Below, piece by piece: positions 42,801-50,198 of a stretch of DNA of 64,000 nucleotides. The notes beneath the pieces are model-generated. The model did not search any database. It saw only the letters and a list, made by a program, of their open reading frames with translations, and was not told the DNA's origin. This DNA comes from an uncultured Actinomycetes bacterium (GTDB taxonomy: Bacteria; Actinomycetota; Acidimicrobiia; Acidimicrobiales; Ilumatobacteraceae). The position numbers and the translations under genes were made by a program. The first letter of the stretch is position 1. Each line of letters begins with the position of its first letter. The stretch is from the NCBI GenBank assembly GCA_937927625.1, contig CALBSD010000128.1:14078-78077 (forward strand), in the 5' to 3' direction.

Positions 42801-43458
42801 GTGTGTCCGCGTCGCGAAGAACAGGCACAACCAAGTTGCGTGTTCCATCACCCTTGTCGACGTCCACTGCAAGGCCAACGTTGACGTGCGGATTACGAAT
42901 GATCTGCGGCTTGCCTGCTTCATCAACTGTGAACGCATTACGCATGTTGGGAACAGTGTCGGAGATTGCGCGAACAATGGCGTGCGCGATGATGTGCGTG
43001 AACGACACCTTGCTCATTCCATGTCGAGAGCGGTAATCGTTGATTTGCTTGCGGTTGACTTCAAGCAAACGTGCAGGAACATTGCGGAAAGAAGTAGCCG
43101 TTGGAACTGTGAGGCTCTTTTCCATGTTGGTGACAATGGCTGCACCAACTCCGCGAATGGGTTCTGCTGTCAGACCTTCTGGAATGGGAACTGCGATGGC
43201 ACCACTTGGCGCAGGTGCGGCACTTGCTGCTGCAGGCGCTGCTGCAACCGGTGCAGAAGTTGCAGGGATGGCAGCAGGTGCAGCTACTGCAGATGGAGTA
43301 GCGACTGGTGCGCCGTTATTCGCACTGCGATAGTCACTGAAAAACTCGCGCCATGCCTCGCTCACAGATGTGGGGTCGGTACGGAATTGTTCGTACATCT
43401 CTTCGACGAGCCAAGAGTTGGCTCCGAAGTCCTGCGTGCGGTCAGCGAGATCAGCCAT
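39817..43458 (-). CDS. kgd: Multifunctional 2-oxoglutarate decarboxylase/dehydrogenase E1-E2
   Basis: Kgd (SucA in corynebacteria) combines a thiamine-diphosphate E1 with a succinyltransferase E2 domain, letting the cell run the TCA step without a separate sucB product; it typically partners with Lpd and the FHA regulator GarA. Residues 1-45 are the E1 N-terminus, 46-92 an Ala/Pro linker, about 95-340 the E2 core (HIIAHAIVRAI, DHRIIQGAESG), and 345-1213 the E1 part (GMPHRGRLNML, HGDAAFAGQG, LLLPHGFEGQGPEHSSAR). The 1213-residue length is that of the mycobacterial enzyme. The actinobacterial fusion supports the taxon call. Confidence 0.97.
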   Translation of the reverse strand: MADLADRTQDFGANSWLVEEMYEQFRTDPTSVSEAWREFFSDYRSANNGAPVATPSAVAAPAAIPATSAPVAAAPAAASAAPAPSGAIAVPIPEGLTAEPIRGVGAAIVTNMEKSLTVPTATSFRNVPARLLEVNRKQINDYRSRHGMSKVSFTHIIAHAIVRAISDTVPNMRNAFTVDEAGKPQIIRNPHVNVGLAVDVDKGDGTRNLVVPVLRDADTLDFAGFLVAYDEIIRKVKNNKLTIADFQGANVSITNPGTIGTVQSVPRLMPGQGVIVGVGSIDYPAEFQGADETNLNALGVSKVVTVTSTYDHRIIQGAESGMFLKRVHELLLGESGFYDDIFRSLEIPYQAVQWSSDVSPMNREETMMHKQMQVSLLVRSHRVRGHLIADIDPLRWKEPKLPRDLDPQHYGLTIWDLEREFLTGGVAGSNMMKLDELLGVLRDAYCRTIGVEYMHIQDTEEQRWLQSKVEGVTFTPTLDKKLRILERLNAAEAFEKFLATKYVGTKRFGLEGAESMIPIIDELLCSSADDGMHGMVFGMPHRGRLNMLVNVMGKDYKQLFKEFEGHLSSDSVQGSGDVKYHLGAHGTYVSANGNSIDIELAANPSHLETVNGVVLGMVRARQDSIQPALAYSVIPVLMHGDAAFAGQGVVYECLAMSDINGYRVGGTIHLVVNNQIGFTTSPQFARSSIYATDVAKTVQAPIFHVNGDDPEACVRVARLAYEYRQKFHKDVVIDMVCYRLHGHNEGDDPSYTQPLMYKAIAEKRSVRKLYVEHLVKRGDISLEVAEQTLQDYQGKLQTALDDTRQNAPAKVKAAKPPAPIGVLPPANTAISKELLERIFYQLTNYPEGFNPHPKLVRQFEAREKAYQADGDFEWAVGEALAIGSLLSEGFDVRLSGEDSRRGTFSHRHASLVDVENEQTFLPLKHVPGATGRFWVYDSLLSEYAVLGFEYGYSYANRNSLVMWEGQFGDFVNGAQIVIDQYLVAAEDKWKQENGLVLLLPHGFEGQGPEHSSARIERFLQMCAEDNIQVVNATTAAQYFHVLRRQLHRDIRKPLVIFTPKAPLRMKESRSHVSEFTSGSFQEVLDDPRIADKNAVKRIVLCSGKVAHDAMSERDKRNAAVAVVRVEQLYPFPIDQINEVISRYPNAKEIVWLQEEPENMGPWHFVEHLIWRVKERGFDLRHVARVPSGSPATGSKAIHDQELADLMDETFAGL

Positions 43459-43602
43459 GTTGTTGCCTTAGTTCCTTGCCCTCATGGGCGGTGGGGCGCC
43501 TGGGCACGGCACCACGGACGCCATTGTCCGCGTGACCGATGGTACTTGTCAGGTATCCCTCAGCCGTCCTTTATCTGCACTTCTGGCAGTAAATTCGGTC
43601 TC

Positions 43603-43974
43603 ATGAAGCGCACACTCCCCTTCCTCGCAGCAATCGGACTCCTCGCCTCGTGCGGTGGTGGCTCCAGTGCCCCAGCCGAGACTCTCCCCGCCGGGGCCCT
43701 CGTGATTAAGGCTGTTCCGTCCTTGCGTTTTGACGCTGCCGAATACGGCCCCGTGAAGGCAGGCGAGGTTCTTATTGGTTATTCCAATTCCGACTCTGTA
43801 CGCCACACGCTCATCTTGGCAAAGGACAAAACCAAAGTCGCCAACTTCAAATTGGTAGTCGCCCAGAAGGGATCCTCCGATTCTGCATCGGTGACCCTCA
43901 CAGCAGGCACGTACACCATTTTGTGTGACGTGCCTGGCCACAGCAACATGAAGGCAACACTCACTGTTGAGTAA
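43603..43974 (+). CDS. Cupredoxin-like lipoprotein
   Basis: A 123-residue predicted lipoprotein with lipobox LASC (cysteine at residue 17) and a plastocyanin-like domain. His (SVRHTL), Cys, His and Met in CDVPGHSNM occupy the blue-copper ligand positions, so it should bind type 1 copper and carry electrons outside the membrane. The ATG at 43603 starts the signal peptide; a long upstream frame is antisense to kgd and rejected. The strong terminator at 43999 follows. Confidence 0.85.
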   Translation: MKRTLPFLAAIGLLASCGGGSSAPAETLPAGALVIKAVPSLRFDAAEYGPVKAGEVLIGYSNSDSVRHTLILAKDKTKVANFKLVVAQKGSSDSASVTLTAGTYTILCDVPGHSNMKATLTVE

Positions 43975-43998
43975 GTCGGACTAGTTCCAAGGAACGCA

Positions 43999-44027
43999 AA
44001 AGGGCCGCCCCATCGGGGCGGCCCTTT
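43999..44027. terminator. Bidirectional terminator
   Basis: AAAGGGCCGCCCC (43999-44011) pairs with GGGGCGGCCCTTT (44015-44027) around an ATC loop; TTTT follows shortly after on the plus strand. It separates the cupredoxin gene from the convergent PuuD-like gene. Confidence 0.9.
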
Positions 44028-44044
44028 CACTTTTAATTCGTGAA

Positions 44045-44815
44045 TTATCCAAGAAGGACGATGGCGAGAATCAAGTTCACTGCCAACAAAATCACCGAAG
44101 TGATGATGGCGTTCTTGTGGCTTTCGTATGGCAACAACATCTTGTTGCCAGCTTTGATGCCACCGAACTTGCCGAGTGCGTTCAGCTGGAACAGCGCGGC
44201 AATCACAAGAGTGATTGCTACGTACGTTGAAGCGTTACCGGCAGAAGCCGTAGTGACTTGTTCAAAGAAGTGAGCTGCGCCCACCATCATGAAAAGCATC
44301 GAGACTGAGAAAATCATATTCTGACGGGAAGCAAGCATTGCACGACGACCTGAAGTTGCTGCATCTGGGTTGGCTTCGCCACCGGCGAGAACTGTGGTTG
44401 CATTTGCAATAACAACCTTCTGGTTCTTCCAGATGACCATCCACACGTTTGCAGCCATTGTTATTCCCAAAATCATTCCCAATGCAATCGCTGCATTTCC
44501 ACCGTTGAGACCAAGGTCATCGCCCTTGTGGTTCAAGAAGTTCTTCATGTAGCTACTTGGTACGCCTGCAAGGAGAAGTCCAGAGCCGAGAGTTGCAACT
44601 GCTGCCCAACGGAACCACCAGAGTGCGCGTGTTGCGATCTGGGTGATGGTGATGTTGCGAGCCTTGCCTTCGTCGCCATAAGCGGCCAAGCCAGGAACCT
44701 GCACCAGGTTGAAGTAGTAGAGCAAACCGATCCAAGCAATACCCGTAAGAATGTGCAGGTACCTGAACCAGAATTCATGGAGCAGGTCTGTTGAGAGCCA
44801 GTTGACAGCGGTCAT
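44045..44815 (-). CDS. PuuD-type membrane protein (urate-oxidase N-terminal family)
   Basis: A 256-residue integral membrane protein with about six helices. The opening (FRYLHILTGIAWIGLLYYFN, then RALWWFRWAAVATLGSGLLLAG) matches the membrane part of PuuD urate hydroxylases. PuuD also has a C-terminal cytochrome c domain; here no CxxCH is present, so this is the membrane half only, and urate oxidation is uncertain. His21 (LHILTG) and His217 (AAHFFEQ) may bind heme. The start is ATG 44815 with AAAGGGG just upstream; a longer frame runs into the EttA promoter. Confidence 0.8.
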   Translation of the reverse strand: MTAVNWLSTDLLHEFWFRYLHILTGIAWIGLLYYFNLVQVPGLAAYGDEGKARNITITQIATRALWWFRWAAVATLGSGLLLAGVPSSYMKNFLNHKGDDLGLNGGNAAIALGMILGITMAANVWMVIWKNQKVVIANATTVLAGGEANPDAATSGRRAMLASRQNMIFSVSMLFMMVGAAHFFEQVTTASAGNASTYVAITLVIAALFQLNALGKFGGIKAGNKMLLPYESHKNAIITSVILLAVNLILAIVLLG

Positions 44816-44854
44816 ATGAGTTTCCCCTTTAGTCGTGGTTTGTCGAGACGAACC

Positions 44855-44887
44855 TGTCCACAAGGTATCAGCCATACCTGACGGACA
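44855..44887. promoter_or_regulatory. Dyad element between PuuD-like gene and ettA
   Basis: TGTCC-ACA-AGGTAT-CAGCC-ATACCT-GAC-GGACA: two nested inverted repeats, 6 bp inside (44863-44868 with 44874-44879) and 5 bp outside (44855-44859 with 44883-44887), separated by symmetric 3-base interruptions. It lies in the 111-base gap between divergent genes, 40 bases upstream of each start, where an operator or an mRNA hairpin would be expected. Binding partner unknown. Confidence 0.5.
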
Positions 44888-44926
44888 AGGGGAACCTATG
44901 CACCTTGGAACTAACCTCAAGTCACC

Positions 44927-46603
44927 ATGGCGCACGAGTTCATTTACACCTGTTACAAGCTGGCGCGGTTCTATCCACCCGACCGCACAATCCTTGAGAA
45001 CATCTCGCTCTCCTTCTACCCAGGCGCCAAAATCGGTGTTATCGGCTCGAACGGCAGCGGTAAGTCCAGCCTTTTGCGGATTATGGCCGGCCTCGATGAC
45101 GGATATACCGGTGAGGCTCGCCTCACCCCCGGCTTCACCGTGGGACTACTCGAGCAGGAACCACAGCTCGACCCTTCTAAGGATGTTCTCGGAAATGTGA
45201 TGGATGGCGTTGCCCCCATCCGCGACATGCTCGCTCGTTACGACGAAGTCATGGCCATGTGGGCAGACCCCGATGCTGACTACGAAAAGGTCGGCGCCAT
45301 GCAAGCCGAACTCGAAGACAAGATTGCCGCCGCTGATGCGTGGAGCCTCGACCGCAACGTAGAGATCGCAATGGACGCATTGCGTTGCCCGCCGAACGAC
45401 TCAGACGTCACCAAGTTGTCTGGTGGTGAGCGTCGCCGTGTTGCGCTGTGTCGTTTGCTTCTTTCACGCCCCGACCTCTTGCTCTTGGACGAACCGACCA
45501 ACCACTTGGACGCCGAGTCTGTTGATTGGTTGGAGCGATTCCTGAAGGAATACCCCGGCACCGTCGTTGCAATTACACACGACCGTTACTTCCTCGACAA
45601 TGTCGCAAGTTGGATTCTTGAACTCGACCGCGGACGTGGCTTCCCATTCGAAGGCAACTACTCCTCATGGTTGGAGCAGAAGCAAGCACGTCTCGATGCT
45701 GAAGAAAAGCAGAGCGACAATCGTCAGCGCACATTGCAGCGCGAACTTGAGTGGGTCAAGATGTCGCCGAAGGCGCGTCAGGCAAAAGGTAAGGCTCGTC
45801 TTGCTGCATACGACAAGTTGCATGCAGAAGCAATGGCATCCGAACGCGGACCTGACAAGTTGGAAATCAACATCCCTGCAGGTCCACGCCTTGGTGACAA
45901 CGTCATCAATGTGGAGAACCTTTCAAAGGGATTCGGCGATCGACTTCTCATTGAGAATCTGTCGTTCTCATTGCCACCAGCAGGAATCGTGGGCATCATC
46001 GGCCCGAACGGTGCAGGTAAGTCGACGCTGTTCGCAATGCTCACCGGTCAGGAAGCACCTGATACAGGCACCATTTCCGTCGGCGACACAGTGCAACTCA
46101 GCTACGTCGACCAGAACCGTGACTCACTTGACCCCGCAAAGACGGTGTACGAAGAAATCACTGAAGGTGTTGAGCACATGAAGGTGGGCGGTCGTGAAAT
46201 TCATGGTCGTGCATATGTTGCAAGTTTCAACTTCAAGGGTGCGGATCAACAGAAGTTGGTCGGCGATCTTTCTGGTGGTGAGCGCAACCGCGTGCACCTT
46301 GCAAAGGTTCTGAAGCGTGGCGGCAACGTGTTGCTGTTGGACGAACCAACAAACGACCTCGACGTCGACACATTGCGTGCATTGGAGGATGCTCTCGAGC
46401 AGTTCCCCGGTTGTGCCGTGGTCATCAGCCACGACCGCTGGTTCCTTGACCGCATTGCAACACACGTTCTTGCATTCGAAGGCGACAGCCAAGTGCGTTG
46501 GTTTGAAGGCAACTTCTCTGAGTACGAATCATGGCGCCGCAAGGAACTTGGTTCCGCTGCTGAACAGCCACACCGCATTAAGTACAAGCCACTCGCCCGC
46601 TAA
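44927..46603 (+). CDS. ettA: ABC-F protein EttA (energy-dependent translational throttle)
   Basis: EttA is a cytoplasmic ribosome-binding ATPase of the ABC-F class that gates the first peptide bond according to ATP/ADP. Two ABC cassettes are present, with Walker A GSNGSGKS and GPNGAGKS, signatures LSGGERRR and LSGGERNR, and Walker B LLLLDEPTNHLD and VLLLDEPTNDLD. The linker contains RELEWVKMSPKARQAKGKAR, typical of the EttA subgroup. Length 558 is normal. It overlaps the next gene by one base (TAATG) and leads a four-gene coupled operon. Confidence 0.96.
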   Translation: MAHEFIYTCYKLARFYPPDRTILENISLSFYPGAKIGVIGSNGSGKSSLLRIMAGLDDGYTGEARLTPGFTVGLLEQEPQLDPSKDVLGNVMDGVAPIRDMLARYDEVMAMWADPDADYEKVGAMQAELEDKIAAADAWSLDRNVEIAMDALRCPPNDSDVTKLSGGERRRVALCRLLLSRPDLLLLDEPTNHLDAESVDWLERFLKEYPGTVVAITHDRYFLDNVASWILELDRGRGFPFEGNYSSWLEQKQARLDAEEKQSDNRQRTLQRELEWVKMSPKARQAKGKARLAAYDKLHAEAMASERGPDKLEINIPAGPRLGDNVINVENLSKGFGDRLLIENLSFSLPPAGIVGIIGPNGAGKSTLFAMLTGQEAPDTGTISVGDTVQLSYVDQNRDSLDPAKTVYEEITEGVEHMKVGGREIHGRAYVASFNFKGADQQKLVGDLSGGERNRVHLAKVLKRGGNVLLLDEPTNDLDVDTLRALEDALEQFPGCAVVISHDRWFLDRIATHVLAFEGDSQVRWFEGNFSEYESWRRKELGSAAEQPHRIKYKPLAR

Positions 46604-46920
46604 TGCACACATCACTCAAGCTCATTCGCGTTTCGTGCATCACATTTATGATCGCAGGTATTCCTGCACTCATCATCTCGTCGATTGCCGGCAACAACGA
46701 GGGCTGGGTGCTCACGTTCGGAATGATTTCCGCAGTGGCCGCCATCATCTTCATGGCAGTTTCTGCAGCAACATCTACACAGCGTCTTGATGCATTCGAT
46801 GATGTAGTGGCCGAACGAGTGGAACAACGCATCCGCATGTTGGTGGAAGCCGGAGCCGACGAAACTGATGTTCGCAACTTGGTACGCGACACCATGAATT
46901 TGGCTCGCGGTCAGGAATGA
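46603..46920 (+). CDS. Small membrane protein of the ettA operon
   Basis: A 105-residue protein with two hydrophobic helices (about 9-28 and 37-55), then a soluble tail of about 50 residues (RLDAFDDVVAERVEQRIRMLVEAGADET) likely to form a helix pair. No known family recognised. It overlaps ettA by one base and the CysQ-like gene by four, so translation is fully coupled. The role is unknown. Confidence 0.8.
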   Translation: MHTSLKLIRVSCITFMIAGIPALIISSIAGNNEGWVLTFGMISAVAAIIFMAVSAATSTQRLDAFDDVVAERVEQRIRMLVEAGADETDVRNLVRDTMNLARGQE

Positions 46921-47702
46921 ACAACGACAAGCTCTTCGCATCATGGGAGGGCTTGTCTGATTCCGACCTCGCAACCGAATTAGCGCGTCATACAGGCGTT
47001 CTGCTTGAACGTCATCGCGAAGAACAGATTGAACGCGGCACCACCGTGTGGCAGTTGAAGGACTCTGGCGACATGGTTGCCCATGAGTTCCTGATGAAAG
47101 CGTTCGGCGCGCTTCGCCCCACCGATGCGGTGTTGTCAGAAGAAGGTTTCGACAACCGCAAGCGCGTGGGTGCTCCACGTGTGTGGATTGTTGATCCGCT
47201 CGATGGCACAAACGAATACGGCGAAGGCCGTGCTGACTGGGCTGTTCACATTGCACTGTGGGAAGAAACTGCACTCACTGCAGCAGCAGTTTCACTACCC
47301 AGTATCGACACCGTGTTCTCGACGAACCCTGCACCAGTTGTTCCACCAAAGGAAGGCCTGAAGCCACGCTTAGTGACGTCGCGTAATCGTGCGCCCTACG
47401 CAGCAGTGTTGGTATCTGAAGGACTTGATTGCGATGCGTACCGACTCGGTAGCGCAGGTGCGAAGGCAATGTCCATCGTGATGGGTGAAGCAGATATTTA
47501 TGTTCACGACGGTGGCATGCACCAGTGGGACTCCGCTGCACCTGCAGCAGTTGCCATGGCAGCCGGACTTCACGCCAGCCGCATCGATGGTTCTCCACTT
47601 ATCTACAACGATGCGGACACATGGCTTCCCGACTTCTTCGTATGTCGACCCGAGTACACCGACGCGATTCTTCACGCCATTTGGGGACGCGACCCACGAT
47701 GA
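46917..47702 (+). CDS. Inositol-monophosphatase family phosphatase (CysQ-like)
   Basis: A magnesium-dependent phosphatase of 261 residues. Motifs are LSEEGFDN with a metal glutamate, WIVDPLDGTNEYGEGRADWAVHIAL, and the late GGMHQWDSAAPAAVAMAAG. WIVDPLDGTxEY followed by a W/F-x-V-H/N strand resembles mycobacterial CysQ, which hydrolyses 3'-phosphoadenosine-5'-phosphate. That fits the sulfate-assimilation genes at 52500-55504. Specificity for fructose-1,6-bisphosphate or inositol phosphate cannot be excluded. Confidence 0.8.
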   Translation: MNNDKLFASWEGLSDSDLATELARHTGVLLERHREEQIERGTTVWQLKDSGDMVAHEFLMKAFGALRPTDAVLSEEGFDNRKRVGAPRVWIVDPLDGTNEYGEGRADWAVHIALWEETALTAAAVSLPSIDTVFSTNPAPVVPPKEGLKPRLVTSRNRAPYAAVLVSEGLDCDAYRLGSAGAKAMSIVMGEADIYVHDGGMHQWDSAAPAAVAMAAGLHASRIDGSPLIYNDADTWLPDFFVCRPEYTDAILHAIWGRDPR

Positions 47703-48514
47703 GCGAAACGGTTCTTGTCTCCATTGATGGACATGTCGCCACCGTTTCCTTGAATCGCCCTCACCGTGCCAATGCATGGACGGGTCGCATGCATGCCGAA
47801 TACAAAACAGCAATGGCTGCGCTTGATGCGGACGAAAACATTCGCGCCATTGTCGTCACCGGCGAGGGAAAAACTTTCTGCGTGGGCGGCGACTCTGAAG
47901 CGCTCGCTGGTCACGCAGAACGCGGCGGATATGACCCCGGCGAAAGCGTGAATGTTGCAAACCCTGGAACAGATCTTCCCGCCGAGTTTGATCACGACCT
48001 TGCCTGGCACTTTGGATTGCGTGTGCCGGTGATTGCCGCAATTAATGGTGCATGCGCAGGCATCGGTCTTGCGCTGCCACTGTTCTGTGATCTTCGATTC
48101 ATTTCTGCATCAGCAAAATGCACGACTGCTGCACCGAAATTGGGTTTACCTGCGGAGTACGGAATGAGTTGGACTCTTCCCCGCCTGATCGGCGTCACTC
48201 GTGCGAATGACTTGTTGTTGTCAGGTCGCGTTTTCACCGGCGAAGAGACTCGTGATTGGGGCCTGTGGAATGGTGTCGCCGATGACGGTGAGGGTGCACT
48301 TCGCATGGCACAGGATTGGGCGCACAATGTGTCGGTGTCGGCCGGCCCCCACGCTGTCGCAACTACCAAGGCTCAGATTTATCGTGACTATGTGCGTCAT
48401 TCAATTGGCGCATCAATTGATGAATCAATTTCGCTCATCAATGACGCAACGAAGTCGGCCGAATATCGCGAAGGCGTTGCCGCTCTTCGCGAGAAGCGCC
48501 CACCTCAGTTCTGA
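47699..48514 (+). CDS. Enoyl-CoA hydratase/isomerase family protein
   Basis: A 271-residue crotonase-fold protein. HVATVSLNRPHRANAWTGRM opens the domain, GKTFCVGGDSEAL and NGACAGIGLALPLFCDLRF form the oxyanion-hole region, and LGLPAEYGMSWTLPRLIG carries the catalytic-glutamate region (here Glu in PAEYG). It probably acts in fatty-acyl-CoA degradation. The ATG at 47699 overlaps the phosphatase stop in an ATGA. The metabolic link to the rest of the operon is not obvious. Confidence 0.9.
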   Translation: MSETVLVSIDGHVATVSLNRPHRANAWTGRMHAEYKTAMAALDADENIRAIVVTGEGKTFCVGGDSEALAGHAERGGYDPGESVNVANPGTDLPAEFDHDLAWHFGLRVPVIAAINGACAGIGLALPLFCDLRFISASAKCTTAAPKLGLPAEYGMSWTLPRLIGVTRANDLLLSGRVFTGEETRDWGLWNGVADDGEGALRMAQDWAHNVSVSAGPHAVATTKAQIYRDYVRHSIGASIDESISLINDATKSAEYREGVAALREKRPPQF

Positions 48515-48558
48515 CACCTCGTCTTCATTGACACAAGCCTCAATTAGACATAGGGCAA

Positions 48559-48963
48559 ATGACAAAGTTCCTCACCTATACGTTTCTTCTGCTCACAGTG
48601 TGCGGAGCATGCGCCGGTGCATTTGACACTTCGACCGACTCACCCATCACCACGGTGCCCGAAACAGTTATTTCATCGGTCACCGTTCCCGTTGTCACCT
48701 CAGTACCAACGACACCGCCTACGACGACAAACCTCGATACATCTTCACTTTCCATCGACGACCTGCAAGCTCGATCAAGCAAGCCAAAGTCTTCTCGTAC
48801 GCCATCGCGCACCTACACACCATCACGAACAGACGACATCGACTGCGATGAGGCAGAAGAACTGTACGACAGTGGCGAGATTGATGATCTTGCCGACTAT
48901 TGCGATTACGGACCAGACAGCGACTGGGATACCAACGACGATTACGACGGCTGGGAAGAGTGA
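48559..48963 (+). CDS. Secreted Ser/Thr-rich protein with acidic tail
   Basis: A 134-residue protein with a signal peptide (about 1-20), a long Thr/Ser/Val/Pro spacer, a Ser-Arg-Thr basic patch, and a very acidic C-terminus (DDIDCDEAEELYDSGEIDDL, then many Asp/Tyr/Trp). Two cysteines in the tail (CDEAEEL, YCDYG) could pair. A perfect TTGACA at 48528-48533 may be its -35 box, with no clear -10. The acidic Asp-Trp-Asp tail suggests calcium binding or surface adhesion, but no family is recognised. Confidence 0.7.
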   Translation: MTKFLTYTFLLLTVCGACAGAFDTSTDSPITTVPETVISSVTVPVVTSVPTTPPTTTNLDTSSLSIDDLQARSSKPKSSRTPSRTYTPSRTDDIDCDEAEELYDSGEIDDLADYCDYGPDSDWDTNDDYDGWEE

Positions 48964-48964
48964 T

Positions 48965-50107
48965 TCACCATTTCGGTTCGTGTTCACCCAGGTTTGGCAC
49001 TGGGCCATACGTCGGCGAATAACCACTGAAATCAACAGGTGAATTCACAGCACGGTACGGCGCCTCATCTGGCTGAGGCGTCATCTCTACAAATGCTCCC
49101 GATGCGATGACTTGAGGATCAGCAACAGCTTCCGGAATGGAATTCAACGGCGCCCACCACACATCGTTCTCATCAAACTTCGCCGTCCAATATGCGTAAT
49201 CCTGTGTGGCGAAATGTTCATCAAGCACTGCGGTGAACTCACCAGCGTTGATCGATCGTGCACGCGCATTCTTGAAGTTCTCCACTTGTGCAAGTTCTTC
49301 TCGACCAATTGCTTTCAACAACCCGGGGAAATGACGATCTGCTTCCATGCCCAGCAACCAGAACGCGCGACCATCAGAACAGCGGTAGCAGTTCATTTGA
49401 GGTGCAGGGTTCTTACGCGAGGACTTCGTACTTTGACGCTTGCCGAATCGCAAGAACACACCAACGTCCCATCCAAGTGTGTAGATGCCCGTGCGCAACA
49501 AGCTTGTTGACACGACACGTCCCTTGCCCGTGCGTTCGCGATCAAAGAGTGCTGCCATCACACCGGCTGCCATCGACAGCCCTGTGGTGTGGTCGCCCTG
49601 ACCACTGCGAATCGCTGGCGGCAACTCATCGGGTGCCACTGTCGTGTGAGCAAGTCCCGTTCGAGACCAGAACGCACCAATGTCGTAACCGGCTTTATCG
49701 ACATCTGGCCCCGTTGTTCCGTAGCCCGTCAGTTGTCCGTATACGAGTCGCGGGAATCGCCTTGTCAGTGATTCAGGGTCCAGCCCCATACGTGCCAGAC
49801 CTGCAGGACGAACGTTCGACACGAACACATCAGCGTCTTCCAGCAATGCAAACATCTTCTGCAAGTCATCTTCCTGGCGAAGGTCGAGAACAACTGAACG
49901 CTTTCCACGGTTGTCGATTTCAAACGGTGGAACGCCCTTCTGGTCGGCAACGCCCAATGCTCCAAAGACGAATCGTTGCGGGTCGCCCGTGGGAGGTTCC
50001 ACCTTGATGACATCGGCACCCCAGTCGGCCATGAGCCCGGTGGCTGCAGGGCCAGCGACCCACACACCCATCTCAATCACTTTCACGCCTTGCAATGGTC
50101 CAGACAT
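48965..50107 (-). CDS. Family III CoA transferase (CaiB/BaiF)
   Basis: A 380-residue formyl-CoA-transferase-like enzyme. Motifs: GVKVIEMGVWVAGPAATGLMADWGADVIKVEPPTGD, NRGKRSVVLDL, the catalytic aspartate in AGYDIGAFWSRTG, and GQGDHTTGLSMAAGVMAALFDRERTGKG. It moves CoA between carboxylic acids; the pair is unknown. The ATG at 50107 is preferred because GGGAGGG lies just upstream, although an ATG five codons earlier (50122) is in frame. It ends one base after the convergent secreted-protein gene. Confidence 0.88.
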   Translation of the reverse strand: MSGPLQGVKVIEMGVWVAGPAATGLMADWGADVIKVEPPTGDPQRFVFGALGVADQKGVPPFEIDNRGKRSVVLDLRQEDDLQKMFALLEDADVFVSNVRPAGLARMGLDPESLTRRFPRLVYGQLTGYGTTGPDVDKAGYDIGAFWSRTGLAHTTVAPDELPPAIRSGQGDHTTGLSMAAGVMAALFDRERTGKGRVVSTSLLRTGIYTLGWDVGVFLRFGKRQSTKSSRKNPAPQMNCYRCSDGRAFWLLGMEADRHFPGLLKAIGREELAQVENFKNARARSINAGEFTAVLDEHFATQDYAYWTAKFDENDVWWAPLNSIPEAVADPQVIASGAFVEMTPQPDEAPYRAVNSPVDFSGYSPTYGPVPNLGEHEPKW

Positions 50108-50198
50108 CGCACCCTCCCGCATTTATTCCCTTGCCCATTGTGTCCTATTTCCCCCATTCACAGCGTGTGCAACGAAGCCATGACGGCAGACTGACCTA

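Noticed and set aside
42595..43974. 459-codon plus-strand frame across the kgd 5' end
   Set aside because: It runs antisense to kgd for most of its length; only its last 124 codons (from 43603) make a real protein, the cupredoxin lipoprotein with its own start and lipobox.
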